The notes under the pieces were generated by a model. That model had not been told where the DNA came from and ran no database searches. It saw only the letters and a program-made list of their open reading frames with translations. A program made the position numbers and the translations under genes. A stretch of 64,000 bases of DNA, from the NCBI GenBank assembly GCA_030530385.1, contig JAUMVB010000003.1, forward strand, positions 1-64,000, read 5' to 3'. This DNA comes from a bacterium. GTDB lineage: Bacteria; Patescibacteriota; Saccharimonadia; Saccharimonadales; Saccharimonadaceae. Below are positions 14,896-22,817 of the stretch, piece after piece (position 1 is the stretch's first letter; every line of letters begins with the position of its first letter).

Positions 14896-15930
14896 ATGAC
14901 TAAAATTCATGTGAATATGATGAGCTCAGCAGACAAAGTTGCTGGCCAAGGTGTTGGCGGCGCTTATGCTGAGCTAATGAATCTTCTTGAAAATCGGGCA
15001 AAGAGTGAGCTGAAAATCACCAAAACACTTCGTGCGAAAAACCCAGATATTACACATTTTCACACTATTGATCCACATTTTTATCTAGCTGCACAGTTTA
15101 AAAAATATACTGGTCGCAGAATCGGCTATGTTCACTTAATTCCTGACACTCTTGATGGTAGTTTAGATATGCCAGCAATTGCCGAAAAAATTGTAAAAAA
15201 ATATCTGATCAAATTTTATGATAAAATGGATCATTTAGTGGTTGTAAATCCAGATTTTAAAGAAGAATTAGTTAAAATCGGTATCGACCGAGAAAAAATA
15301 ACTTATATTCCAAACTTTGTTGCAAAAGATAAGTGGTCGCCTTTGAGTGAGGAAGAACGAGAGAAATTTCGAAAATCACAAGGTTGGAAAAAAGATGATA
15401 TTGTGGTTTTTGGTGTTGGTCAAGTTCAGCAACGAAAAGGTATTGACGATTTTGTAAAGTTAGCAGAAAATAATCCCGATATTAAATTTGTTTGGGCTGG
15501 CGGTTTTTCGTTCGGAAAAATTACCAGTGGCTATGAGCGTTATAAAAAAATAGTTGAAAATCCACCAAAAAATTTGAAATTTTTAGGAATTGTTCCGCGC
15601 GAAGAGATTCGAAAATTTTATGCGAGTTGTGATTTGTTTCTTCTGCCAAGTTATGCTGAACTTTTCCCAATGTCTATTCTAGAAGCAGCCAGTTGTGGTG
15701 CACCAATAATGCTACGAGATTTAGATTTATATAAAAATATTCTTGAAGGAAAATATCTTTGTGGTAAAGATTTCGAAGAGATGAATAAAGTAATTAAAGA
15801 TATTTCGAAAAATCCAGAAAAATTAAAAGAATTTAAAGCAAAGTCGAAAGAAATATCAGAGTATTATTCAGAAGACAGGCTGTTAAAAATTTGGATTGAT
15901 TTTTATCGAGAACAGGCAAAAATAAAATAA
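14896..15930 (+). CDS. Glycosyltransferase family 4 (GT-B)
   Basis: 344 residues. N-terminal half with ITHFHTIDPHFYLAAQ. The C-terminal half is a Glycos_transf_1 domain: VFGVGQVQQRKGIDDFV near 172, FLGIVPREEIRKFYASCDLF near 232 and the E-x7-E motif AELFPMSILEAASCGAP near 254. No transmembrane helix, so it is cytoplasmic or peripheral. Likely transfers a sugar to a lipid or polymer of the envelope. The acceptor cannot be told from sequence. Probably leaderless. Confidence 0.88.
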   Translation: MTKIHVNMMSSADKVAGQGVGGAYAELMNLLENRAKSELKITKTLRAKNPDITHFHTIDPHFYLAAQFKKYTGRRIGYVHLIPDTLDGSLDMPAIAEKIVKKYLIKFYDKMDHLVVVNPDFKEELVKIGIDREKITYIPNFVAKDKWSPLSEEEREKFRKSQGWKKDDIVVFGVGQVQQRKGIDDFVKLAENNPDIKFVWAGGFSFGKITSGYERYKKIVENPPKNLKFLGIVPREEIRKFYASCDLFLLPSYAELFPMSILEAASCGAPIMLRDLDLYKNILEGKYLCGKDFEEMNKVIKDISKNPEKLKEFKAKSKEISEYYSEDRLLKIWIDFYREQAKIK

Positions 15931-15982
15931 TTTTAATAAATTTTAATAAAATTATTCAAAATTGAGCAATTTTATTTTCTTC

Positions 15983-16011
15983 TTGCTTTTTTTAAAAAAC
16001 TTTGGTAAAAT
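15983..16011 (+). promoter_or_regulatory. Promoter of rpsU
   Basis: TTGCTT (15983-15988), 17 bp, TAAAAT (16006-16011); ATG 10 nt later. Confidence 0.65.
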
Positions 16012-16021
16012 GGTAACTAGT

Positions 16022-16240
16022 ATGAGTATTAGTGTAACAAGGAAAGACCAGAAAGAAGCTAACGAAAATATTATTCGTCGCTTTAATCGAAAAGTTCTAC
16101 AAAGTGGAGTTTTGAGCGAAGCTAAAGCGTCTATGCGATTTTCGAAACCAATTAGTAAGAGCGAACGTCGTAAAAAAGCTATTATTCGCAACCAGCGAAA
16201 AGCTGAAAAAACTATGAAGATGCGACTTGGAATTCGCTAA
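16022..16240 (+). CDS. rpsU: 30S ribosomal protein S21
   Basis: 72 residues from ATG 16022 (MSISVTRKDQ). The upstream in-frame ATG at 15962 lies before the promoter. Very basic; FNRKVLQSGVLSEAKASMRF and KSERRKKAIIRNQRKAEK match S21, which sits by the anti-Shine-Dalgarno end of 16S rRNA. Its own mRNA has no Shine-Dalgarno and a leader of only a few nt. Confidence 0.92.
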   Translation: MSISVTRKDQKEANENIIRRFNRKVLQSGVLSEAKASMRFSKPISKSERRKKAIIRNQRKAEKTMKMRLGIR

Positions 16241-16244
16241 AATC

Positions 16245-16281
16245 ACAAATTGTCGGTCGCAAAGCCGACTTTTTGTTTTTC
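16245..16281 (+). terminator. Terminator after rpsU
   Basis: GTCGG (16252-16256) pairs with CCGAC (16265-16269), followed by TTTTTGTTTTT. Confidence 0.8.
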
Positions 16282-16297
16282 TAAGGAGTAGGAGAAT

Positions 16298-16738
16298 ATG
16301 GATTTAAAAGATAAAATAAATGCAGATTTAAAAACAGCAATGCTAGCGCGCAATAATTTTGAGACTACGGTTTTTCGCGGGCTTAAGGCAGCAATCTTAA
16401 ATGAAGAAGTTAAACTTGGTAAGCGTGAATCTGGACTTACGGACGCTGAAATCGAGGTATTGATTGCGCGAGAAGTTAAAAAGCGAAAAGAAGCTGCGGC
16501 TCTTTTAGATGAAGAGCGTGCTCAGAATGAGCTAAAAGAAGCTGAAATTCTTTCAAAATATTTGCCAGAAATGCTTAGTGAAGATGAAATTCGATTAGCT
16601 GTTCAGGAAGAAATCACAAAACTAGAAGAAAAATCGCCGAAATTTATGGGACAAGTTATTGGCCAGCTGAAAACTAGATTTGGCACTTCAGTTGACGGAG
16701 CGATACTAGCAAAAATCGTGAAAGAAGAATTAAAATAA
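16298..16738 (+). CDS. GatB/YqeY-domain protein
   Basis: 146 residues, ATG 16298 after AAGGAGTAGGAG. Starts MDLKDKINADLKTAMLARN and has IEVLIAREVKKRKEAAALL near 52, then EILSKYLPEMLSEDEI near 87: the YqeY layout of an N-terminal helical part plus a GatB-tail-like C-terminal domain. The family is related to the tRNA-binding tail of the amidotransferase subunit GatB. Role unproven, possibly tRNA-related. Lies between rpsU and two tRNA genes. Confidence 0.9.
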   Translation: MDLKDKINADLKTAMLARNNFETTVFRGLKAAILNEEVKLGKRESGLTDAEIEVLIAREVKKRKEAAALLDEERAQNELKEAEILSKYLPEMLSEDEIRLAVQEEITKLEEKSPKFMGQVIGQLKTRFGTSVDGAILAKIVKEELK

Positions 16739-16751
16739 TCATAAAAACCTA

Positions 16752-16780
16752 TTGCTTTTTGGTGTCTCTTACTATATAAT
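16752..16780 (+). promoter_or_regulatory. Promoter of the tRNA-Thr/tRNA-Tyr unit
   Basis: TTGCTT (16752-16757), 17 bp, TATAAT (16775-16780), about 18 nt before the first tRNA. Confidence 0.7.
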
Positions 16781-16798
16781 TAGAAAGTATTTGGTTTT

Positions 16799-16875
16799 GC
16801 CACCTTAGCTCAGCTGGTTAGAGCAGCTGTTTTGTAAACAGCAGGCCTTCGGTTCGAATCCGAAAGGTGGCTCCA
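16799..16875 (+). tRNA. tRNA-Thr (anticodon TGT)
   Basis: Acceptor GCCACCT/AGGTGGC, D arm TAGCTCAGCTGGTTAGAGCA, anticodon stem GCTGT/ACAGC with loop TTTGTAA, T arm with GGTTCGAATCC. CCA is encoded (16873-16875). Confidence 0.96.
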
Positions 16876-16888
16876 GAATATGAAAATT

Positions 16889-16974
16889 GCTGGGGTAGTG
16901 AAGCGGTCAAACACAACAGACTGTAAATCTGTCGGCAGATGCCTTCGAAAGTTCGAATCTTTCCCCCAGCACCA
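16889..16974 (+). tRNA. tRNA-Tyr (anticodon GTA)
   Basis: Acceptor GCTGGGG/CCCCAGC, anticodon stem CAGA/TCTG with loop CTGTAAA, long variable arm as expected for class II tRNA-Tyr, T loop GTTCGAATC, CCA encoded (16972-16974). Confidence 0.96.
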
Positions 16975-16989
16975 GAAATTATTTTTTCC

Positions 16990-17020
16990 AAAAAATCGGC
17001 TCTTATCGGGTCGATTTTTT
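16990..17020 (+). terminator. Terminator after the tRNA pair
   Basis: AAAAATCG pairs with CGATTTTTT. Confidence 0.8.
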
Positions 17021-17030
17021 GAATTAAGCA

Positions 17031-17059
17031 TTGACAATTAAACTAGCTTATGCTATAAT
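17031..17059 (+). promoter_or_regulatory. Consensus extended -10 promoter of the 168-residue gene
   Basis: TTGACA (17031-17036), 17 bp, TATAAT (17054-17059) preceded by TTATGC. Confidence 0.9.
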
Positions 17060-17102
17060 ACGAAGCATAGATTAAACAAGACAAAAAAGAAAACAAAATA
17101 TT

Positions 17103-17609
17103 ATGGAAAATTTTAAGATAAACAGATTTGAAGATCAGGACCGAAAGCAAAAAATTAGTGAGTTTCAGACTCTTTCGTTAGAGCATCTAAATCGCCAAAG
17201 TTACATTTCTCAGGAGCAGCTTCAAGATGCTAAAAAGGCACATGAAGCGACTAAGGATCGGACGCATGAAGAGGTGCTAAAAATTTATGAACAAGTTGGT
17301 GAGAGCCACGGTGTAAGTCAAGAAGCTAAAGGTGGTATTTTAGAAAAAATTGAAATATCTGGACGAGATAGTTCTGGTATTATTCACCAACAAAATCATG
17401 ATGAAAATATTATTTATTTATCGCATTATCGGGCAAAATTTACTAGTTATGGAGGCCGGGATGATTTTATGATGCGTGCAGATCAACACCAAACACGGGC
17501 TCAACTTGATGAAAACATTGATCAGGTTAAAGGGTCGCCTCGAGAAGTATCATTAGGACAGAAACTATTAATTGTAATGAAGGCTGTAGGATTACGAAAA
17601 GCAGCTTAA
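17103..17609 (+). CDS. Unknown soluble helical protein
   Basis: 168 residues. Charged and Gln/His-rich helices without signal peptide or membrane segment (LEHLNRQSYISQEQLQDAKK; FMMRADQHQTRAQLDENI). ATG 17103 follows a leader of about 35 nt but no clear Shine-Dalgarno. It is a monocistronic unit with a perfect promoter and a strong terminator, so it is probably well expressed. No family recognised. Confidence 0.65.
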   Translation: MENFKINRFEDQDRKQKISEFQTLSLEHLNRQSYISQEQLQDAKKAHEATKDRTHEEVLKIYEQVGESHGVSQEAKGGILEKIEISGRDSSGIIHQQNHDENIIYLSHYRAKFTSYGGRDDFMMRADQHQTRAQLDENIDQVKGSPREVSLGQKLLIVMKAVGLRKAA

Positions 17610-17615
17610 AATATA

Positions 17616-17646
17616 AAAAGTCAAGTGAAAAGCTTGACTTTTTATT
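17616..17646 (+). terminator. Strong terminator whose 3' arm holds the next -35 box
   Basis: AAAAAGTCAAG pairs perfectly with CTTGACTTTTT. TTGACT at 17634-17639 doubles as the -35 of the following promoter. Confidence 0.85.
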
Positions 17647-17662
17647 ATGCTTGTGGTAAAAT
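17634..17662 (+). promoter_or_regulatory. Promoter of the cell-surface operon
   Basis: TTGACT (17634-17639), 17 bp, TAAAAT (17657-17662). Leader of about 75 nt. Confidence 0.7.
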
Positions 17663-17741
17663 CTAGGAGTAAATTGAAGGTATTTTCTCCATAAGGAAAA
17701 ATTCCAGAAAATAAAATATAAAAATAAAGAAAAGGACCAGA

Positions 17742-20015
17742 ATGAACAAAGATAAGTTCAATCCTACCGGCGAAAGGCATAGCGCTTGGGGCGACGTCGC
17801 TCTTCAAGAAGAAATGTTGCGGCAACAACAAGAAGAGCTAATGCGTCGTCAATTAGAGCTTGCGCAGCAAAAGGAGGATTTGTCTCGATATGACGATAGT
17901 CAAAATAAGGCGTTCTTTGACAATATAAACAACATCAAAGAAAAGTTCCCAGAATTGTCTGTTGATCATATGGAAAACTATGCAATGGAAATTCGAGACA
18001 AAAATAGTGAAATTTCGAAATTGGAATCTCTCCTTGAGGGAAATATGTCAATGACGGAATATCACCAAGTCAAACAGCGAATCGAAGCTGCGAGAGCTAT
18101 AGTCGAAAGTCGAGAAAAAATGCTAAATGCCCTTCTCAATAAGAAAAAAGAAAATGGATACGGCGGAAGAGCTGACATTATCGATAGCTATATCGAAAGC
18201 ATCATCAACGGCGGTAAATCTGTTAGCGAAGTGGAATCTTCAAAAAACGACACAGACTCTAAGGTCGACGCAGAGCCTGAAGATACAAACGACAATATTA
18301 ATAAACAGGTTGCTCAAAGTTATAAAATCGACAAAGAGAACCTTGAAAAGCTTAAAAATTCAAAAAACCACATCAAATTCTCTAAAGAAAATAAAGCAGA
18401 ATTTGTTAGTGATGGCCAATCTAAACTTGATGAAATTAGCGATTATTTTGATAAAGCTGTGCTCAATGGTGCTAGTCCAGATCAATTGCGTGGAATTGCC
18501 GAAATGTATTTTGATGAGTTATCGGAATATAGAGCTAAAGGTGAGACCGGTGATCCTGACCTATATAAGAGAAACACTCCTCGATATAAATTGATGAATG
18601 ATTATATTTCGGCGATAGAGAAACCAGAGCGTGGTGAGCCTAATGAAATCAATGAAGATAAAGATCCGTCAAAGCTAGAAAAAGCTAAAGAATATTGGGG
18701 AAAATTAGGAAAGAAGATCGGAAGGTTCCTGGATGAACATCCGAAAACTAGAAAAGCCATAAAAATATTCTTAGGTAGTGCTGTAGTTGGGGCCAGTTTT
18801 ATGATTGGTAGATTAACGGCTGGTACTAATGAATATGATTCATCTAGTAATAACGATCCTAGAACCGAGCATGTTACCAATGATAACCAGTCTAATCAAG
18901 ATAAGAGCAAATATGATAGTGCTATAAAGGATGTCCTAGAAAATAATAAGGACGCCGAAAAGAATCTTGAAGGATATAGTGCGGATAAAGATATTTATGA
19001 AACTGAGAAGCCACAAAAGGAATATCTTGAAAACTTTTCTGCCAGTCGAGAAGGATTATCGACGGATGACTATCGAAAATTCTTAGCTAATGAAGTTTCG
19101 ACTAATCCAATTATGATGTTAACTAAGCTTGACCATGCAGGGTTGATTCCAGAATTTTTGGATCATGATGGTGATGGAGATATAACTGATGATCAGCTCC
19201 ATGAAATTGCCGATAAAATGACAAAAGATCCAGCACTCTTTAAAAAGGTTCAGGATTTCTATAAGAAAGCTGTTGAAAATGCTATTATTGGCGAAGAAAC
19301 TGAAATTCCAGGGATATTTGATTCTGAATATATAATTAAGGATTCTAATGGAATGCAACGACTTGCTCATGCCAGAGACTTGAGAATCGGCGGAAAAATG
19401 CGCTCAATTAAATTGCGATCTAAAAATACAGATGGATCATTAAAAGAAGGTAAGTCATATGATGAACGAACTAATTGTAGTCAGGGGGTGACGGTAAAGA
19501 CTGGTCATAACTTTAATTCTTGGGCTCCTCGAGGTTGTGAAATTCAAATTACACCGAATACTCCAACTCCAGACAAACCAAATAACCCCGGAGAAGAAAC
19601 CCCACCTCCAACTCCAGACAAGCCGAAAGACCTTGAGAAGAAAGACTGGAGCAAGCAAAAAGCTGGAGATGAAGTCACACCAATGGATAAAGGTGAATTT
19701 AGAGAAGATAACTCGACTCGTTCTTCTGAGTTGGACTACACCTATAAGGCGGCTCCTCAAATTGGCCAAGAGACGCCAAACCTTGGGGTTGACTACGGAA
19801 ACACCTATAATGGTCAAAAAGCTGATAATCAATACAATCCGAATCTTGAACAGCAAGATGCTGGTGTAGCAGGTCAATCAGCTGAAATTGATCGCCAGAA
19901 TCAAGAGGCGGCAGCACGCCAAGCTGAAACAGATGAGGTCGCGGAAAATATTCAAAATCCAAATAGAGTAACTCTTGCGGACGGAACAGTAATAGATTTA
20001 CCTCCAACAAATTAA
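17742..20015 (+). CDS. Large single-span membrane protein with coiled coil and EF-hand-like loop
   Basis: 757 residues. The N-terminal 330 are Gln/Glu/Lys-rich helices with coiled-coil character from about residue 20 (EEMLRQQQEELMRRQLELAQ). One hydrophobic segment at about 340-360 (FLGSAVVGASFMIGRL) is the only membrane span. After it come a Ser/Asn/Asp-rich linker, then FLDHDGDGDITDDQLHEI near 472, which matches a calcium-binding EF-hand/dockerin-type loop, then a Pro-rich linker (TPDKPNNPGEETPPPTPDKP) and a Gln/Asn-rich tail. There is no sorting signal. An N-in/C-out topology is inferred. 18 bp upstream of the LPQTG gene, so the two are probably co-transcribed and may act together at the cell surface. 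Confidence 0.7.
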   Translation: MNKDKFNPTGERHSAWGDVALQEEMLRQQQEELMRRQLELAQQKEDLSRYDDSQNKAFFDNINNIKEKFPELSVDHMENYAMEIRDKNSEISKLESLLEGNMSMTEYHQVKQRIEAARAIVESREKMLNALLNKKKENGYGGRADIIDSYIESIINGGKSVSEVESSKNDTDSKVDAEPEDTNDNINKQVAQSYKIDKENLEKLKNSKNHIKFSKENKAEFVSDGQSKLDEISDYFDKAVLNGASPDQLRGIAEMYFDELSEYRAKGETGDPDLYKRNTPRYKLMNDYISAIEKPERGEPNEINEDKDPSKLEKAKEYWGKLGKKIGRFLDEHPKTRKAIKIFLGSAVVGASFMIGRLTAGTNEYDSSSNNDPRTEHVTNDNQSNQDKSKYDSAIKDVLENNKDAEKNLEGYSADKDIYETEKPQKEYLENFSASREGLSTDDYRKFLANEVSTNPIMMLTKLDHAGLIPEFLDHDGDGDITDDQLHEIADKMTKDPALFKKVQDFYKKAVENAIIGEETEIPGIFDSEYIIKDSNGMQRLAHARDLRIGGKMRSIKLRSKNTDGSLKEGKSYDERTNCSQGVTVKTGHNFNSWAPRGCEIQITPNTPTPDKPNNPGEETPPPTPDKPKDLEKKDWSKQKAGDEVTPMDKGEFREDNSTRSSELDYTYKAAPQIGQETPNLGVDYGNTYNGQKADNQYNPNLEQQDAGVAGQSAEIDRQNQEAAARQAETDEVAENIQNPNRVTLADGTVIDLPPTN

Positions 20016-20033
20016 GACAAAAAGGAAAAATAA

Positions 20034-21461
20034 ATGCTAAACAATATAAACATTAAAAAACTAGGACTTGCGCTTAGCGCAATCCTAGTTGTCACATCGT
20101 TATCTATCCAGAGCGTCTTTGCTTATGGGCCTGAGCGAAAAACTTTTGTTGGTGAGAAGCCAGCAGACTATGTAACATTCAACTCGATGACCAATAACCC
20201 TAAGGTTGGTGACGAACGTAACTTTGTCAGAATCAAGGAAGTTGGCCAGACTGGTTATGTTGATAGCGCAAAAATTGTACCAGGGAAGGAATATGAAGTT
20301 TATACTTTCTTCCATAACAATGCTAGCTCTTCATTAAATACTGCAGAGCATGGCCATAAAGGTATCGCAAGGGACGTAAAAATGCTTGCCAAAATGCCTT
20401 CAATTATTCGTAAGGGTCAGAATGTTGATATTACATCTACGATTTCTGCTTCGAACGCAAGTCCAAGTGCAGTTTGGGATCATGTAGCAGTAAGCTCTCC
20501 GGAGCGTGATGTTGCTTTGAAGTATGTACCGGATTCAGCAACTGTTTATAGTAACGGTGCGATAAATGGTAAAAAACTTCCTTCAAAGATTTTTTCTGAA
20601 GGTGCGCTGCTAGGCTATAGTGATTTAAATGGAATTGTTCCTGGTTGTACAGAATATTCTGGTTATGTGACTTATCGATTTAAAGCTGATTTTACAGACT
20701 TTAGCGTAAATAAAACTGTATCTGATCATGGTAAAAATAACTGGTCTAAAACTAAAAAAGCTAATTTGGGTGAAAAAGTTGACTACAAAATTACATACAA
20801 GAACCTAGGAACAACTTGGCAAAATAATGTGCAACTAAAAGATGTTTTACCAGCAGGCATGAAATATATTGCGGGGACAACAAAATTGTTCAACGCTAAC
20901 AATCCAAGCGGTAAAAGTATAAATGATGATTTATTCTCTAAAGGAATTAACATTGGTAACTATGGAGTAGGTACTGAAGCGTATATAGTATTTACTGCAG
21001 AAGTAGATTCTTCTAAACTAGCTTGTGGTGTAAATAATATTCAGAATGTTGGACAAATTCACACTCTAAATGGTGCAAAACAAGACACAGCAACTGTTAC
21101 TGTTCAAAAAGATTGTTCACCGAAAGAACGAGAAGATCCTTGTCCAATCCCTGGAAAAACTCACCTCAAAAAAGGTGATCCAAATTGTAAAGAGGGTGGA
21201 ATTGAAAAGTGTAAAATTCCAGGATTAGAGCATTTAAATGCTAATGATAAAAAATGTGCACAAGTTCCAGGTGAACTTCCACAAACTGGTCCAGCTGAAG
21301 CTGCCGCAATGGTTATTGCTGTTATGGCGCTCACTAGTGGAATAGCATATTACATGCGAAGTCGTCAAGAATTGAAGACTGCAACTGAATCAGCAGGAGA
21401 AATTAAAAGCAAGATTACTTCAAAAATTGAACAGATAAAATCTAAATTCTTGAAGAAATAG
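20034..21461 (+). CDS. LPXTG-type wall-anchored surface protein with DUF11-like domain
   Basis: 475 residues. Signal peptide about 1-30 (hydrophobic LGLALSAILVVTSLSI, then FAYG). Middle region with beta-rich repeats; about 230-350 resembles the DUF11/isopeptide-type repeat (GEKVDYKITYKNLGTTWQNN; VLPAGMKYIAGT). A Cys-containing linker with two similar units (CPIPGKTHLKKGDPNC; CKIPGLEHLNANDKKC) precedes LPQTG at 415-419, a hydrophobic span and a basic tail. This is a complete sortase signal. No sortase gene is in the window. The tail after the span is longer than usual (about 35 residues). Confidence 0.88.
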   Translation: MLNNINIKKLGLALSAILVVTSLSIQSVFAYGPERKTFVGEKPADYVTFNSMTNNPKVGDERNFVRIKEVGQTGYVDSAKIVPGKEYEVYTFFHNNASSSLNTAEHGHKGIARDVKMLAKMPSIIRKGQNVDITSTISASNASPSAVWDHVAVSSPERDVALKYVPDSATVYSNGAINGKKLPSKIFSEGALLGYSDLNGIVPGCTEYSGYVTYRFKADFTDFSVNKTVSDHGKNNWSKTKKANLGEKVDYKITYKNLGTTWQNNVQLKDVLPAGMKYIAGTTKLFNANNPSGKSINDDLFSKGINIGNYGVGTEAYIVFTAEVDSSKLACGVNNIQNVGQIHTLNGAKQDTATVTVQKDCSPKEREDPCPIPGKTHLKKGDPNCKEGGIEKCKIPGLEHLNANDKKCAQVPGELPQTGPAEAAAMVIAVMALTSGIAYYMRSRQELKTATESAGEIKSKITSKIEQIKSKFLKK

Positions 21462-21471
21462 CTATTCGTAA

Positions 21472-21515
21472 AAATTAAATGAAACCTCGTAATTGTGGGG
21501 TTTCATTTAATTTTG
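21472..21515. terminator. Strong hairpin terminator
   Basis: AAATTAAATGAAACC pairs with GGTTTCATTTAATTT: about 14 bp, usable from both sides. Confidence 0.85.
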
Positions 21516-21556
21516 AGAGAATATTTTTATGTCGCACAATTCTGAGGATATATAAT

Positions 21557-21597
21557 AAAACAGCCCGAGAGTGAGTGAGATAGGCTGTTTTGAAGTG
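21557..21597 (-). terminator. Terminator of rplU
   Basis: AAAACAGCC pairs with GGCTGTTTT just beyond the rplU stop; a T-rich tract follows on the minus strand. Confidence 0.75.
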
Positions 21598-21613
21598 GCT
21601 GGCCGCCTTTTTA

Positions 21614-21928
21614 TTATTTGGTTGTGATTGAAGCAATTTCAATCTTTGTATATTTTTGACGATGTCCGTTTTCTTTGTGTACACGCTTTTTAGCTTTGTA
21701 GCGGATCACACGGATTTTTTCTCCCTTAACAAGTTCGTCAACAACTTTAGCGGAAACTTTCACGCCTTTCACAACAGGAGTTCCAACTTCCACTTTGTCG
21801 CCATCAATTAGCATCAAAGCGTCGAGTTTGAGCTCTTTTGTTCCTTGCGGGAGGAGGTCCACCAGAAGGGTCTCTTTTTCGCTAACGATAAATTGTTTAC
21901 CGCCAACTTTTACGACTGCTTTTTTCAT
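21614..21928 (-). CDS. rplU: 50S ribosomal protein L21
   Basis: 104 residues, full length. MKKAVVKVGGKQFIVSEKET and the C-terminal KKRVHKENGHRQKYTKIEI are L21 signatures. ATG preceded by a GAGGAT site. Alone with its own promoter and terminator; its usual partner rpmA is at 59.1 kb in this window. Confidence 0.95.
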   Translation of the reverse strand: MKKAVVKVGGKQFIVSEKETLLVDLLPQGTKELKLDALMLIDGDKVEVGTPVVKGVKVSAKVVDELVKGEKIRVIRYKAKKRVHKENGHRQKYTKIEIASITTK

Positions 21929-21958
21929 AAAATCCTCATTAAAGTTAATATCCTAATT

Positions 21959-21987
21959 ATTCTAACATATAGAACCATAAAATTCAA
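21959..21987 (-). promoter_or_regulatory. Promoter of rplU
   Basis: Minus strand TTGAAT (21987-21982), 17 bp, TAGAAT (21964-21959). Confidence 0.6.
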
Positions 21988-22003
21988 GTCGGTTTAAAAT
22001 TTA

Positions 22004-22032
22004 TTGTCGCTTATGTTATTTTGTGGTATAAT
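22004..22032 (+). promoter_or_regulatory. Promoter of parAB
   Basis: TTGTCG (22004-22009), 17 bp, TATAAT (22027-22032), 8 nt before the parA ATG. Confidence 0.65.
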
Positions 22033-22040
22033 GCTCATAT

Positions 22041-22817
22041 ATGAAGGTGATTTCAATAACTAATCAAAAGGGCGGTGTTGGCAAAACCACCAGTTCGATT
22101 AATATAGCTTATTTTTTAGCAAAAATGGGATTCCGAACTTTATTGATCGATTTTGATCCGCAGGGTAACGCAACTAGCGGTTTAGGTATTGATAAAAATC
22201 AGCTCGAGACCACAATGTCAGATGTAATTTCTGGCGAAAAAACGCTACGAGATGCAATTATTGACACGGGCTTTGCTGGCTTGAAGCTTGTTCCAAGTAC
22301 GCCAATTTTAGCTAATACTGAGGTTGAGCTAGCTAATGCAAAAGGTCGGTTTACTCGACTGAAAAATGCTATAGAAAATGTACGTAATGATTTTGATTAT
22401 GTTATTTTAGACTCACCACCAAGCCTAAGTTTATTGACGGTTAACGGATTTATTGCGAGCGATTATTTAGTTTTACCTGTTCAGGCAGAATTTTATGCGA
22501 TGGAAGGTCTTGGTCAGTTATTAGAAAGTATGAAATTAGTTCGTAAAGGTATGAATCCCAATCTTGAGCTATTAGGCGTTTTGCCGACAATGGTTGATTC
22601 GCGCACGACTTTGAGTGGTCAAGTTTACGAAGAGATTAAAAAATTCTTTCCGGGTAAGGTTTTTTCGACCCCAATTCCACGCAATATTCGCCTTGCTGAA
22701 GCACCAAGCCATGGTGTGCCGGTAGGGATTTATGATCGATTTAGCAAAGGGGCTCGTGCTTATAAAGCTGTAGCTAAAGAAATTATTGAACGAACACAGG
22801 AGAAGAATAATGGCTAG
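22041..22817 (+). CDS. parA: Chromosome partitioning ATPase ParA/Soj
   Basis: 258 residues. Deviant Walker A KGGVGKTTSS at 9-18, switch I DFDPQGNATSG near 38, Walker B VILDSPPSLS near 120. ParA dimers bind DNA on ATP and move ParB-bound origin regions. No N-terminal DNA-binding extension, so it is the Soj type. The 3' end overlaps parB by 8 bp. parAB usually lies near the replication origin, but no dnaA, dnaN or DnaA-box cluster was seen here. Confidence 0.96.
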   Translation: MKVISITNQKGGVGKTTSSINIAYFLAKMGFRTLLIDFDPQGNATSGLGIDKNQLETTMSDVISGEKTLRDAIIDTGFAGLKLVPSTPILANTEVELANAKGRFTRLKNAIENVRNDFDYVILDSPPSLSLLTVNGFIASDYLVLPVQAEFYAMEGLGQLLESMKLVRKGMNPNLELLGVLPTMVDSRTTLSGQVYEEIKKFFPGKVFSTPIPRNIRLAEAPSHGVPVGIYDRFSKGARAYKAVAKEIIERTQEKNNG

